Assembly (NCBI GenBank): GCA_000987045.1
Contig: LAKY01000073.1
Span: 21,498 to 85,497, forward strand
DNA length: 64,000 nucleotides
Direction: 5' to 3'
DNA from: Clostridiales bacterium PH28_bin88
Lineage (GTDB): Bacteria; Bacillota; PH28-bin88
This document shows positions 34,500 through 42,820 of this stretch, one piece after another. Position numbers and translations under genes: made by a program. Below the pieces are notes generated by a model. That model did not search any database and was not told the origin of the DNA. It was given only the letters and a program-made list of their open reading frames with translations. Position 1 is the first letter of the stretch. Each line of letters begins with the position of its first letter.

Positions 34500-35333
34500 C
34501 TACTTAAGGGTTTTGTGAGGTCCCCCAGAAAAGCCGGCAAATAGCCGCTTACGCCAATTGGATTGGCGGAGGCGCTCTGATTGCTCTCTACCGCAATGGA
34601 GGCATAACACCTGGAGATTGGTGGGGTCGTTATTACCGTTCGCCGAAAGGGGAACAAGGTATCCCACTACATACTTGCTTTTCAGGTTCATGATGCCGGA
34701 CACGTCCCTGCCGCAAACGGCACACCTTCCCTGCTCCCGGTAAACCAGGGCACGTTCAAGCCATAAGGGCCAAAATTTCGGGGTCCGTAACTTCAAGACC
34801 TCCGTAAAATCCTCGGGGTACAGGTCACCCAGCCTCGGTAGGTTATCCTGCAGCTTTTCAGCCAGGTACATGTTGAAATCATTGAGAAACGTCTTATTAT
34901 GAACCAAAAGGTGGAACGCCGCGTGTTCTATGGTACGCATGGCTTGTTCCAGGTGATGCGCCACCGTCTCTTCGTATTCCTTCAAATGCCGGCAGGCCCG
35001 GCAAGAACCGCAACTGGCGCATTCTTCGACGGCCTTAAAATCAGGATAGGACATGCTGAATGGTATTTTGGCGTCGTTCAGGATGCGAAAATGCATTTCG
35101 AAAACGGTTTCCCGGTCGAATTTAAGGGTAGAGAAATTTAATGTAAAGTCGTGCAGGTACTGGAGGTATACATGCAGTGCCGTACGCTGCTGGGGCGCGA
35201 TCATGCACTTAGTTAATTCCTCCCAGCAGGATTCCCAAAAGTATGCCAACAGGGACTCGGTACCGTGATAAAACTCGTCAGTAGCCTTATTGGCCAGCCA
35301 GTAGGCGGAGGTGGAGCCAAATTGACTATGCAT
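34500..35333 (-). CDS. Hypothetical protein with degenerate HNH-like zinc domain
   Basis: 277 residues. The N-terminal and central parts are all-helical, with a Cys cluster CASCGSCRACRHL (about 124) that could bind zinc or iron-sulfur. The C-terminal 60 residues look like an HNH nuclease module: CAVCGRDV, then VPLSANGNNDPTNLQVLCLHC. The usual D-H before VPLS reads G-Y here, so the first catalytic His is gone and nuclease activity is doubtful. It may be a structural zinc domain. The start overlaps the amidase stop by eight bases, so the pair is coupled. No family is known to me. Confidence 0.6.
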   Translation of the reverse strand: MHSQFGSTSAYWLANKATDEFYHGTESLLAYFWESCWEELTKCMIAPQQRTALHVYLQYLHDFTLNFSTLKFDRETVFEMHFRILNDAKIPFSMSYPDFKAVEECASCGSCRACRHLKEYEETVAHHLEQAMRTIEHAAFHLLVHNKTFLNDFNMYLAEKLQDNLPRLGDLYPEDFTEVLKLRTPKFWPLWLERALVYREQGRCAVCGRDVSGIMNLKSKYVVGYLVPLSANGNNDPTNLQVLCLHCGREQSERLRQSNWRKRLFAGFSGGPHKTLK

Positions 35334-35955
35334 ATGGTTTTAAGCCTCCCACGAGGGTAGCCGGTACAATACCTGGCGGGAGGTTTTCCGTAAGAACTTC
35401 CCGGAACGGAAGGGAGAAGTGCCGGCAGATTCCCTTGGCGATAGCGACCGCCAGTACCCGGTGAAAGGATCCGTCGCGAAGCTGACGCTCCTGTTCCGGG
35501 TTGGAAATAAACCCCATTTCCACCACTACCGCCGGGGCATGAGTTTCGCGCACCATGTGCAGGTTCCTGACCATTACCCCATCAGGCGAGTGGGGTCCCG
35601 GCCACCCGGTAACACGCCGCAATTCCTCCTGGATCAGCCGGGCGGCGCTTTCAGCCCTACCACCACGCCCATAGACGAATGACGCCACATAATTGGGGGC
35701 CGGATCCGCAACTTTGTTTACGTGGACCGAAATAACCAGGTCCACATCGGCGGCGTTGAACATATCACTTCTTTGGCGCAGGCTGACAAAAACATCAGTG
35801 GTGCGGGTCACCGTCGTCTCTATGCCGTTTCCCTCTAATAGAGAGAGCACTATCAAGCCCACCGAAAGATTTACATCCTTCTCCTGCAGCCCCGTGGGGC
35901 CGATAGCCCCCGGGTCCCGCCCCCCATGGCCGATGTCCAGGCCCACTTTAACCAT
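35326..35955 (-). CDS. N-acetylmuramoyl-L-alanine amidase (CwlD-like)
   Basis: About 209 residues, starting MVKVGLDIGHGGRDPGA, which holds the first zinc His. ISVHVNK (second His) and the catalytic Glu in VVEMGFISNPEQE follow, so it is an Amidase_3 protein. It has no signal peptide, unlike most secreted relatives. CwlD-type amidases act on spore cortex peptidoglycan; a role here is inferred. The start is ATG 35955 behind GGGAGGGTAGGG, since the track start at 35976 has no better site. It is coupled to the HNH-like gene downstream. Confidence 0.88.
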   Translation of the reverse strand: MVKVGLDIGHGGRDPGAIGPTGLQEKDVNLSVGLIVLSLLEGNGIETTVTRTTDVFVSLRQRSDMFNAADVDLVISVHVNKVADPAPNYVASFVYGRGGRAESAARLIQEELRRVTGWPGPHSPDGVMVRNLHMVRETHAPAVVVEMGFISNPEQERQLRDGSFHRVLAVAIAKGICRHFSLPFREVLTENLPPGIVPATLVGGLKPYA

Positions 35956-36095
35956 TACCCTACCCTCCCCAAGCATTCCTACGCTATATCATAACACCCC
36001 GGTATCCCTGCCGCATTTCTCGCACGTCTGTCACTCCGTATTTGAGATTAGCATAGGATAACGTGGAGGTAAATACCAGGGAGGAGGGGTTAAAG

Positions 36096-36392
36096 TTGTC
36101 GTATAACATGTCGGAATGCTTGTATATGATGTACCCGGAAGTATATTATAAGATTTACCCGGTGGTAAGGCGGGTTTGCGCCATGTATGACGACCCGGCC
36201 AATCCCGAGATGAATCCCTATCCCACGCGGGCAGCCGTGGAAAGAATGGCGGATTATGTTTATAACCAGGTGGTAGGTGAACTGGAATCTTCCCAGGTTT
36301 TCGGGGAAATTGACCTGCAGCAGGACGGGAGAAGACTCCTGAGAGCGCTGATATTAGTGTTACTGATTCGTGAGTTGTTGCGAAGGCGATAA
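36096..36392 (+). CDS. Small conserved-looking hypothetical protein
   Basis: 98 residues, LSYNMSECLYMMYPEVYYKI at the start; helical with aromatic residues and a C-terminal hydrophobic/basic end (LILVLLIRELLRRR). TTG 36096 is chosen because GGAGGGG lies six bases upstream; the track's 36063 GTG has no site. The MYPEVYYKIYPVVRRVCAMYDDP segment suggests a compact helical fold. It is divergent from the amidase and is followed by the second copy of the structured repeat. I do not recognise the family; similar short proteins occur in Desulfotomaculum-like genomes, as I recall. Confidence 0.6.
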   Translation: MSYNMSECLYMMYPEVYYKIYPVVRRVCAMYDDPANPEMNPYPTRAAVERMADYVYNQVVGELESSQVFGEIDLQQDGRRLLRALILVLLIRELLRRR

Positions 36393-36408
36393 AGCTTCTC
36401 CCACAACC

Positions 36409-36590
36409 AAGAAAGGCGACTTTCATCGCCTTCGGCGGTCTATCGGAAGTCGCCTTTCTTGTCCGCTAGGGGCTGCCGCCCCTTCGGCGGCCTTCGGCCT
36501 GAGCACCCCGCAAGAGTAGGGGGGCACACCCCCCTACAACCCCCCCAGGTATAGGAAATTATCTACAGGACCATAATTTCCTATACCTGG
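36409..36590 (+). repeat. Structured 180-nt dispersed repeat, copy 2
   Basis: Nearly the same sequence as 9010-9192. The AAGAAAGGCGACTTTC arm pairs with GGAAGTCGCCTTTCTT (one G-U pair), and the final arms GGTATAGGAAATTAT and ATAATTTCCTATACC are perfect here. Copy-to-copy changes fall mainly in loops or keep base pairing. It lies after a plus-strand gene and before the stop of the minus-strand Dam gene. A terminator-like hairpin, GCACCTG..CAGGTGTCTTTTGTT, follows at 36597-36627. Confidence 0.85.
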
Positions 36591-36661
36591 ACAAGGCACC
36601 TGTCAAGACGATCAGGTGTCTTTTGTTATGATAATGGTGCACCTTCACGGGTACCCCCGTT

Positions 36662-37471
36662 CTAACCATAGTTCCTGATTACCACCTCTGTAACCGGCCC
36701 GCGGCGGTCCGGCCGGCAGTTAATGGCCCGGCGGGCGCTCACCGTGCTGATGTTGAAACCCTGATAAATATCCCAGATGAGCGGAGTATCCGAGTTGCTT
36801 TCCATCACCAGGCATCCCCTGTCCGACAATTCCCTGAATACTTGTGCCAAGCGAACCTGCTCCGATTCCGGGAACGAGCCCAAGGTGTACCCGGTAAAAT
36901 TAGCGGTAGTGGATAGTGGATGGTAAGGGGGATCAAGGTAAACAAAATCCCCTGCCCCGGCATGTTCCAGGGCAAGGCTGAAATCGCCGTGCAGGATCAG
37001 GCAGTTCTTCAGCACCCGCCTGGCCTGCTCCAGGGATTCCCTGTCGGCATACCGGGGGTTCTTGTAACGGCCAAAAGGCACGTTATGTTTACCGGCCCGG
37101 TTTTCCCGCCATAGGCCGTTGTACCCGGTTTTGTTGAGATACAAAAACCGCGAAGCCCGCTGTACCGGGGTGAGGGTGGCCACGTCCAGCGCGCGGATGG
37201 TGTAGTAGTAGTCCGGTTCGTTGACATGCCGGCTCAGGTCCTCCAGCAGACTTTCCAACCGGTCACGCACCACGGTGTAGAAATTGATCAGTTCCGGGTT
37301 GCTGTCGATAATGACCGCCCGCTGGGGCCGCAGGTAAAAAAGGCAGGCCCCTCCCCCCACCATGGGTTCAAGGTAATGACGGTAATCTTGCGGAAACAGG
37401 GCCGCGTATTGAGGGAGCAGTTGTTTTTTGCCTCCTGCCCACTTGAGGGGAGGTCTAATTTTTTCTGACAC
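36662..37471 (-). CDS. DNA adenine methyltransferase (Dam/DpnM type)
   Basis: 269 residues. AdoMet-binding motif I is PPLKWAGGKKQLLPQY near the N-terminus, followed by MVGGGACLFYL. The catalytic DPPYHPLS motif is at about 181. The order, motif I before DPPY with a target region between, makes it alpha-class and typical of solitary adenine methylases. It has the D12 family length. No restriction endonuclease gene is adjacent, so it is an orphan that may act in regulation or protect against foreign enzymes. The target site cannot be read from the sequence. Confidence 0.92.
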   Translation of the reverse strand: MSEKIRPPLKWAGGKKQLLPQYAALFPQDYRHYLEPMVGGGACLFYLRPQRAVIIDSNPELINFYTVVRDRLESLLEDLSRHVNEPDYYYTIRALDVATLTPVQRASRFLYLNKTGYNGLWRENRAGKHNVPFGRYKNPRYADRESLEQARRVLKNCLILHGDFSLALEHAGAGDFVYLDPPYHPLSTTANFTGYTLGSFPESEQVRLAQVFRELSDRGCLVMESNSDTPLIWDIYQGFNISTVSARRAINCRPDRRGPVTEVVIRNYG

Positions 37472-37601
37472 CCAACATCACCTGATGATATTTTCGTCCT
37501 GTTTGCGCTCATTCCTCTGTTGGCATCAACAATATTTCCCTTGAGCATCTCTGCATACCCTTTAACTCCGGGCAGGATAATAACGGCAAAAGGAGTGGGA
37601 C

Positions 37602-39023
37602 GTGATGTTCTGGGACCTGATAGCCCCTTTTGCCAAGGGGCTGACCAACGAGGCTGCCGACGACTTCATGACCAAGCTGATGAAGGACAAGTACACGGAT
37701 AACCTGACAGTCATCCTCTCCGCCCTCCAGAAGATGACTTTACTGAACACCCTGGAATTGAAAATGAGGGCCTCCCAGGGAGAGGTCATCGAACGCCCGC
37801 TGGGCACCCACCTGCGCCTTTCCCCCTGGGAAAAGCTCCTGTTGAACCCGGTGCAACTATACCGGTTCCCTACCCCGGATAGCACCGCCATCGACATGGG
37901 AGTGACCATCGGGCCGCTGGCTCCCCGCCCGGTCCACCTGGACATCCCCATTTTGATCGCCGGGATGTCCTTCGGCAGTGCTCTCACCAGGCAAGCCAAG
38001 GTAGCCCTCGCCCGGGCCGCTACTATCATGGGTACCGCCACCAACTCGGGCGAAGGGGGCCTGCTGCCCGAGGAGCGCCAGGCAGCCACCAGGTTCATCG
38101 GCCAGTATAACCGTGGTGGCTTTATGAACACACCTGACAGGTACGGGCAGCTGGATGCCCTCGAAATCCCGCTGGGATGGGGAGCCCGGGGCGCCGCGCC
38201 CCGGCGTACGCCGGCAGGATTCATCGGGGAGGATATGCGAAAGGTCTATGGACTGGAAGAGGGACAAGACGCCGTGCTGCATTCCCGCGTCCCGGGTATT
38301 GACTCGGCACAGGACTTCATCCACACAGTCCATACCTTGAAGGAGGAGACCAAGGTACCAGTGGGAGTAAAGCTGGCTGCCTCTCACTTTCTGGAGCGGG
38401 ACCTGGACGTGGCCCTGGCGGCGGGGGTAGACTTTATCTCCCTGGACGGGGCCGAGGGCGGCAGCCACGGGGGTGAACCCACGCTGGCCGACGACCTGGG
38501 GCTTCCCACCGCCTTCGCCATCCCCCGGGCCCACCGGTATTTAATGTCCCGCGGCAAGCGAGACGACCTCTCCCTCCTGGCCGGCGGCGGGCTCATCACT
38601 CCTGGCCATTTCCTGAAGGCCCTGGCGCTGGGGGCAGACGCGGTGTATACCGGCACGGCGGCCCTGATAGCCCTGGTGGGCGCGCAGTTGATGAAGGTTG
38701 CACCGTGGGAGCCTCCCACCCAACTGGTACTGTATAATGGGAAACTGGTAGACCGTTTCGACGAGGAAGAGGGGGTGCAGTCCCTGGTCAATTTCCTGAA
38801 AGTAAGCGTGAAGGAAATGGAGGCCGCCCTCTACGCCCTGGGAAAAACCGCTGTCACCCGGCTGGAGCCCGATGACCTCTGCTGCCTGGACCCGCTCCTG
38901 GCGAGAACCCTCGGGGTCGCCTACGCCGGGGTAGCCCCGGAGGAACAAGACCGGTTCTTCCATGACCTGCCGCTGGCGCAGAGCACCGCGGAGCGCCCCG
39001 TACCCCACCACGAGCTGCATTAA
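37602..39023 (+). CDS. FMN-binding glutamate-synthase-like oxidoreductase
   Basis: 473 residues. The region 95-420 matches the FMN/glutamate synthase domain 2, with IAGMSFGSALTRQAKVALAR, TNSGEGGLLPEE, SLDGAEGGSHGGEP and LAGGGLITPGHFLKALALGADAV. It lacks the N-terminal glutaminase domain of full GltB and the family's Fe-S cysteine cluster is not obvious (only CCLDP near the end). It may take part in an archaeal-type glutamate synthase or another FMN-dependent oxidation, in the cytoplasm. AAAGGAG supports GTG 37602 or ATG 37605. No partner GltD gene is nearby. Confidence 0.82.
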   Translation: MMFWDLIAPFAKGLTNEAADDFMTKLMKDKYTDNLTVILSALQKMTLLNTLELKMRASQGEVIERPLGTHLRLSPWEKLLLNPVQLYRFPTPDSTAIDMGVTIGPLAPRPVHLDIPILIAGMSFGSALTRQAKVALARAATIMGTATNSGEGGLLPEERQAATRFIGQYNRGGFMNTPDRYGQLDALEIPLGWGARGAAPRRTPAGFIGEDMRKVYGLEEGQDAVLHSRVPGIDSAQDFIHTVHTLKEETKVPVGVKLAASHFLERDLDVALAAGVDFISLDGAEGGSHGGEPTLADDLGLPTAFAIPRAHRYLMSRGKRDDLSLLAGGGLITPGHFLKALALGADAVYTGTAALIALVGAQLMKVAPWEPPTQLVLYNGKLVDRFDEEEGVQSLVNFLKVSVKEMEAALYALGKTAVTRLEPDDLCCLDPLLARTLGVAYAGVAPEEQDRFFHDLPLAQSTAERPVPHHELH

Positions 39024-39156
39024 CCTTTGTAATTTGCGAACCATTTCGCTTGTCATCCGGTAAAACGGCATTTATACTAAAAAATAGGTACCAAGCTTTT
39101 CCACACCGGCCGGATATCACTAAACATGACCTATCAGGTAGAAAGGAGAGGCTATT

Positions 39157-40368
39157 ATGACTGAACTGTTGGACGCCAAGAGAATGCGGCAGGAAATTCT
39201 TAAAGGGATTATCCTGGACTTGCACGCGGGGAAGGACCTGGAAGAACTCAAGGCACGGTTCGCCAAGCTGATCCAAAATGTGAGCGCATCGGAAATCGCG
39301 GAGATGGAGGACCGTCTCATCGCCGAAGGTATGCCGCCGGAAGAAGTTAAGCGGATGTGCGACGTTCACGTGGCTGTATTCAAGGAGGCCCTGGAACAGC
39401 AGGAAAGCCCCGACAGCCTGCCAGGACACCCAGTACATACTTTTCGCTTAGAGAACCGCGCCATCGAAAAAGTAGTCCAATCCCTGAAAGAGTTGCTTGA
39501 TCAACTGGCTGCCGCCGGTAAACCGGACCTGGCCGGCTACAGCCAGGCCCTTCAATCCCAGTTAAGCTTACTGGCGGAGATTGACAAGCACTACCTGCGG
39601 AAGGAGAACCAACTGTTTCCCGTGCTGGAAAAACGCGGTATCTACGGACCTCCCAAGGTGATGTGGCAGGTTCACGACGACATCAGAACCATGTTGAAAG
39701 CGACAACCCGGGCCGTGGACGAGGGGAATGCCCAGGCGGTTATCGATCATGGGAACAAGCTCCTGACAGCCGTCTCGGATATGATCTACAAGGAGGAGAA
39801 CATCCTTTTCCCCATGTCTCTGGAAACCCTTAGTGAATCGGATTGGGGTAAAGTACGGATTGGCGAGGAGGAAATCGGTTATACCCTGGTGTCTCCGGGC
39901 AACCGGTGGCAACCCCCTGCTGCCAGGGAAGATGAACCCGTTGCTGAACCTGGCGTCACTCCCGGAGCAATTAAATTGAATACCGGGGAATTGTCACCGG
40001 ACCAGGTAAACCTGATGCTTACCCATTTGCCTATCGACATCACGTTTGTGGACGAGCACGGGCAGGTCCGTTACTATTCCCAGGGTATGCACCGCATCTT
40101 TCCTCGCAGCCCGGGGATCATCGGCCGCAAGGTGCAGGACTGCCACCCGGTGGACAGCGTGCATGTGGTCAACCGCATCGTCGAAGAGTTTAAAACCGGG
40201 TCGAAGGACCAGGCGGAGTTCTGGCTGGAAGTGGACGGCCGCTTCGTTCACATCCGGTACTTTGCCGTCCGCGACACACAAGGGAATTACCGGGGCGTGG
40301 TGGAGGTCACCCAGGACGTCACCGACATCCGGGCATTACAGGGCCAAAAACGCCTGCTTGATTGGTAA
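39157..40368 (+). CDS. DUF438 - hemerythrin - PAS sensor protein
   Basis: 403 residues. DUF438 (about 5-80), then a hemerythrin-like four-helix domain (about 90-235) with candidate iron ligands HYLRKE..LFPVLE, QVHDDIR and YKEENILFP. A PAS domain (about 280-395) contains HLPIDITFVDEHGQVRYYS and MHRIFPR. It probably senses oxygen, nitric oxide or iron status through the diiron site. It has no output domain, so its partner is unknown. RBS is GAAAGGAG. The gene is followed by a strong terminator. Confidence 0.9.
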   Translation: MTELLDAKRMRQEILKGIILDLHAGKDLEELKARFAKLIQNVSASEIAEMEDRLIAEGMPPEEVKRMCDVHVAVFKEALEQQESPDSLPGHPVHTFRLENRAIEKVVQSLKELLDQLAAAGKPDLAGYSQALQSQLSLLAEIDKHYLRKENQLFPVLEKRGIYGPPKVMWQVHDDIRTMLKATTRAVDEGNAQAVIDHGNKLLTAVSDMIYKEENILFPMSLETLSESDWGKVRIGEEEIGYTLVSPGNRWQPPAAREDEPVAEPGVTPGAIKLNTGELSPDQVNLMLTHLPIDITFVDEHGQVRYYSQGMHRIFPRSPGIIGRKVQDCHPVDSVHVVNRIVEEFKTGSKDQAEFWLEVDGRFVHIRYFAVRDTQGNYRGVVEVTQDVTDIRALQGQKRLLDW

Positions 40369-40405
40369 ACCGCCGGAGACCCGGCGCCCGCCGTTAGTGG
40401 ATCAG

Positions 40406-40440
40406 GAGAGGGCTGCACCGCCTGCAGCCCTCTCATTTTT
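40406..40440 (+). terminator. Strong intrinsic terminator after the DUF438 gene
   Basis: GAGAGGGCTGCA, loop CCGCC, TGCAGCCCTCTC, then ATTTTT: a 12-bp perfect stem with a U tail, placed between two convergent genes. Confidence 0.92.
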
Positions 40441-40447
40441 AACCCAG

Positions 40448-41287
40448 CTACTCGATCTTCACATCAAAATCGCATGAAGAGGCTCCAGTCAACACATTTG
40501 TGGGCCGGTTAAACTTAACCTTGTCGTTGAAAGCCTCCATCATCGCCCGGTCCTGCTCGCAATAAAGCAGGCCCAGTTCCTCCGCGCCTTTTTCCCGCCA
40601 GAGACGGGCGAAGGGGCAATAGGTGATGCTGGAGGTGTAATGTTCGGCTGTAACGGCGCTCTCCGCTTGCCAGGCCTCTTTCAAAGGCATGTCATAGAAC
40701 TTGGACAGGTTTTCGAAATTCGGCTCCAGCCCCGCTGACAGCACCTTTTCCCGCACCTGCCGGCCGCGTTCGCTGCCGAAGTTATGGATGGCCCGCCTGA
40801 CAGCCTCTTTACCCTTGTCACCGAAAGTATCTATGATTTCCTTGGACAGATGGTAATACAGCGAGGCCATAATCCTGGCCATTCTCTCCACGCTGTTAAA
40901 CTCCTCCTCGCCCGCGGCGGGGGCCGGCATACCGCAAGCCCGGGTGCCCTTGGGTACCACACAGATGAAGTCGAAGGGCTCGGTGCCGGAATTCTTGAAC
41001 TGGTGCATTTCCCCGGCGGGAACCAGCACGGCGCTGCCAGCCCGGAGCGGGATTAGCCCCTCTGCCATGCGGACACCCCCCTCCCCATTGACCACAAACA
41101 CCTCGTGCTCCCAGGGATGGCTGTGCCATTCGGTATGGGCGTTACTTGAAAGGGAGAAATACCGCATCTCGTAATTGGGTGCCCCCTGTTCCTGGGTAAG
41201 CAGCCACCGTACGGTAACCCTGCCCGGGCTTCCGGCATCCACCATCACCTGTTGTTCTTCCGTTTTGTCCAGGTCGGTAATATACAT
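40448..41287 (-). CDS. Cupin fused to an L-2-amino-thiazoline-4-carboxylate hydrolase-like domain
   Basis: 279 residues. The N-terminal cupin (about 30-115) has the metal-binding set WHSHPWEHEVFVV and PAGEMHQFKN. The C-terminal domain (about 130-279) resembles the ATC hydrolase family (used in L-cysteine production by some bacteria), with SITYCPFARLW and LLYCEQD as cysteine-bearing strands. The two domains are joined by a Pro/Gly/Ala linker. No other catalytic signature can be read. The fusion suggests metal-linked activity on a small thiazoline or related substrate, but that is inference. It starts behind AAGGAGGGGG. It is convergent with DUF438. Confidence 0.75.
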   Translation of the reverse strand: MYITDLDKTEEQQVMVDAGSPGRVTVRWLLTQEQGAPNYEMRYFSLSSNAHTEWHSHPWEHEVFVVNGEGGVRMAEGLIPLRAGSAVLVPAGEMHQFKNSGTEPFDFICVVPKGTRACGMPAPAAGEEEFNSVERMARIMASLYYHLSKEIIDTFGDKGKEAVRRAIHNFGSERGRQVREKVLSAGLEPNFENLSKFYDMPLKEAWQAESAVTAEHYTSSITYCPFARLWREKGAEELGLLYCEQDRAMMEAFNDKVKFNRPTNVLTGASSCDFDVKIE

Positions 41288-41473
41288 GGTCCCCCTCCTT
41301 TAAAAACTGCTCTTGATGAACTTCGCTGGTTTTTCCCAAATCCCTCTCAGGCGGTAAAACTCTTTCTCCGGGCAGCCAATCAAATCAAAGCCCTACTGGT
41401 ATGAAGGAAAGCGTGATATCGGAATAGAAGTATTATATGAACATCCTGCGAACGAAAGGGAGTGAAAGGTTTT

Positions 41474-42664
41474 GTGAAAACAGCTCCGGCACAGTCCAAC
41501 AAACCGGTGGGAACCTACGTAGTTTTGACGGTTGTCTTAATAACTTTCTTTGACATGTTCAGCCAGTTGCCCATCATCTCACCCCATGCCAGTTTGCTGG
41601 GGGCGGGGGTGTTCATGACCGGCTTGACCGTTGCTATGTACTCGTTAACCAATATGGTCGGAAATTTCTTCGCCGGCAGGGTCATTAGCCTCACAGGCAA
41701 GGTCAATGCCATCTTCGGCGGAATGCTGGTGGCCGGAGCGGCAGTCAGCGGTTACGCGATGGTGAACGGACCGGGCGAGTTCCTGCTGCTGCGGGCGGTA
41801 CACGGCCTGGGCACCTCGGTGGTTGTGCCAGCGGCCTATGCCTACCTGGGAAATCTCGTTTCCCGTGACCGGCGCGGAAAAGAAATGTCCAAAACAGGTA
41901 TAGCCATTGGGGTTGCGGCCTTGATTGGCCCGGCTTTTGGGGGGATCATGAAAGACCGGCTGGGGGTGGATTTCGTGTTCTGGTTTGTCGCTGCCTCCCT
42001 GGCTGCCACAGCCCTGTTGGTCCGCTGGATCTTGCGGGACCAACTGGATTCAACCGCAGCGAAAGAACAGGCGGTACCCCTGAAAACTCTATTGAACCGC
42101 CGGGGCCTGGTGACGGCATACATCGCCGCTTTCAGCCTCATGTTTGCCAAGGGCACTATGGCTTTCTCGCTGCCGCTCTATGCGGACTCTCTCGGGTACT
42201 CCGGCGGCATTACCGGGGCGCTTTTCAGCAGTTTTGCCCTGGCTGCCCTGCTGGTATTTGCTACCCCGTTAAACAGGGTGTCCGACCGGGTGGGTAGATT
42301 TGGCCCTTTGTGCACAGGACTCTTTTTAATTGGCAGCTCGTTGATCCTCTTGCTGTTGTCCGGCAACCTGGCCTACCTGCTGGCAGTAATGTTCCTGTAC
42401 GGCATCGGCTTCGGTTTCTTGTTCCCAACGGCAACCGCCCTGGTGCTGGACCAAACTTACCCCGGCGAACGGGGCACGGCTTTCGGCCTCTTTTACGGTG
42501 TTTTCTCACTGGGCGTGGTGGTAGGTCCTGTGCTCAGCGGTTTTCTGGCCATGTGGAGAGTCCCCTCTTTCCTGGTGGGAGGTTCTGTTGCCTTGCTGGG
42601 TGTATTCAGTCTACTTCTCCTTAAAGCCGGGGTCCCGGATCCGGCGGCACTTGAGGAAAAATAG
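41474..42664 (+). CDS. Major facilitator superfamily transporter
   Basis: About 396 residues with 12 hydrophobic helices. Helix 2-3 loop GNFFAGRVISLTGK is the motif-A-like stretch; the helix 8-9 loop is LNRVSDRVGRFG. It looks like a drug/metabolite exporter of the YfmO/MdtG type. GTG 41474 (VKTAPAQSN) is preferred; the track's GTG 41462 sits directly on the ribosome site AAAGGGAG. Substrate unknown. A terminator follows at 42669. It is divergent from the cupin-hydrolase fusion. Confidence 0.85.
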   Translation: MKTAPAQSNKPVGTYVVLTVVLITFFDMFSQLPIISPHASLLGAGVFMTGLTVAMYSLTNMVGNFFAGRVISLTGKVNAIFGGMLVAGAAVSGYAMVNGPGEFLLLRAVHGLGTSVVVPAAYAYLGNLVSRDRRGKEMSKTGIAIGVAALIGPAFGGIMKDRLGVDFVFWFVAASLAATALLVRWILRDQLDSTAAKEQAVPLKTLLNRRGLVTAYIAAFSLMFAKGTMAFSLPLYADSLGYSGGITGALFSSFALAALLVFATPLNRVSDRVGRFGPLCTGLFLIGSSLILLLLSGNLAYLLAVMFLYGIGFGFLFPTATALVLDQTYPGERGTAFGLFYGVFSLGVVVGPVLSGFLAMWRVPSFLVGGSVALLGVFSLLLLKAGVPDPAALEEK

Positions 42665-42668
42665 CGAT

Positions 42669-42702
42669 TGCAAAGGGACAGCCAAAGTGCCGTCCCTTTG
42701 CA
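42669..42702 (+). terminator. Intrinsic terminator after the second MFS gene
   Basis: TTGCAAAGGGAC, loop of about ten bases, GTCCCTTTGCAG. A strong stem right after the stop codon, with a modest T-rich stretch (TTCTTTAA) after it. Confidence 0.8.
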
Positions 42703-42820
42703 GTTCTTTAACTATTACATATTTATCAGTGCACCTGGGGGGCTGCATCTGTCTCGCGGTCTGGTTCCACTGGACGGTGTTCATGTCTTGGAAATTGCTT
42801 ACCTGCTCTACCGGACGTTT

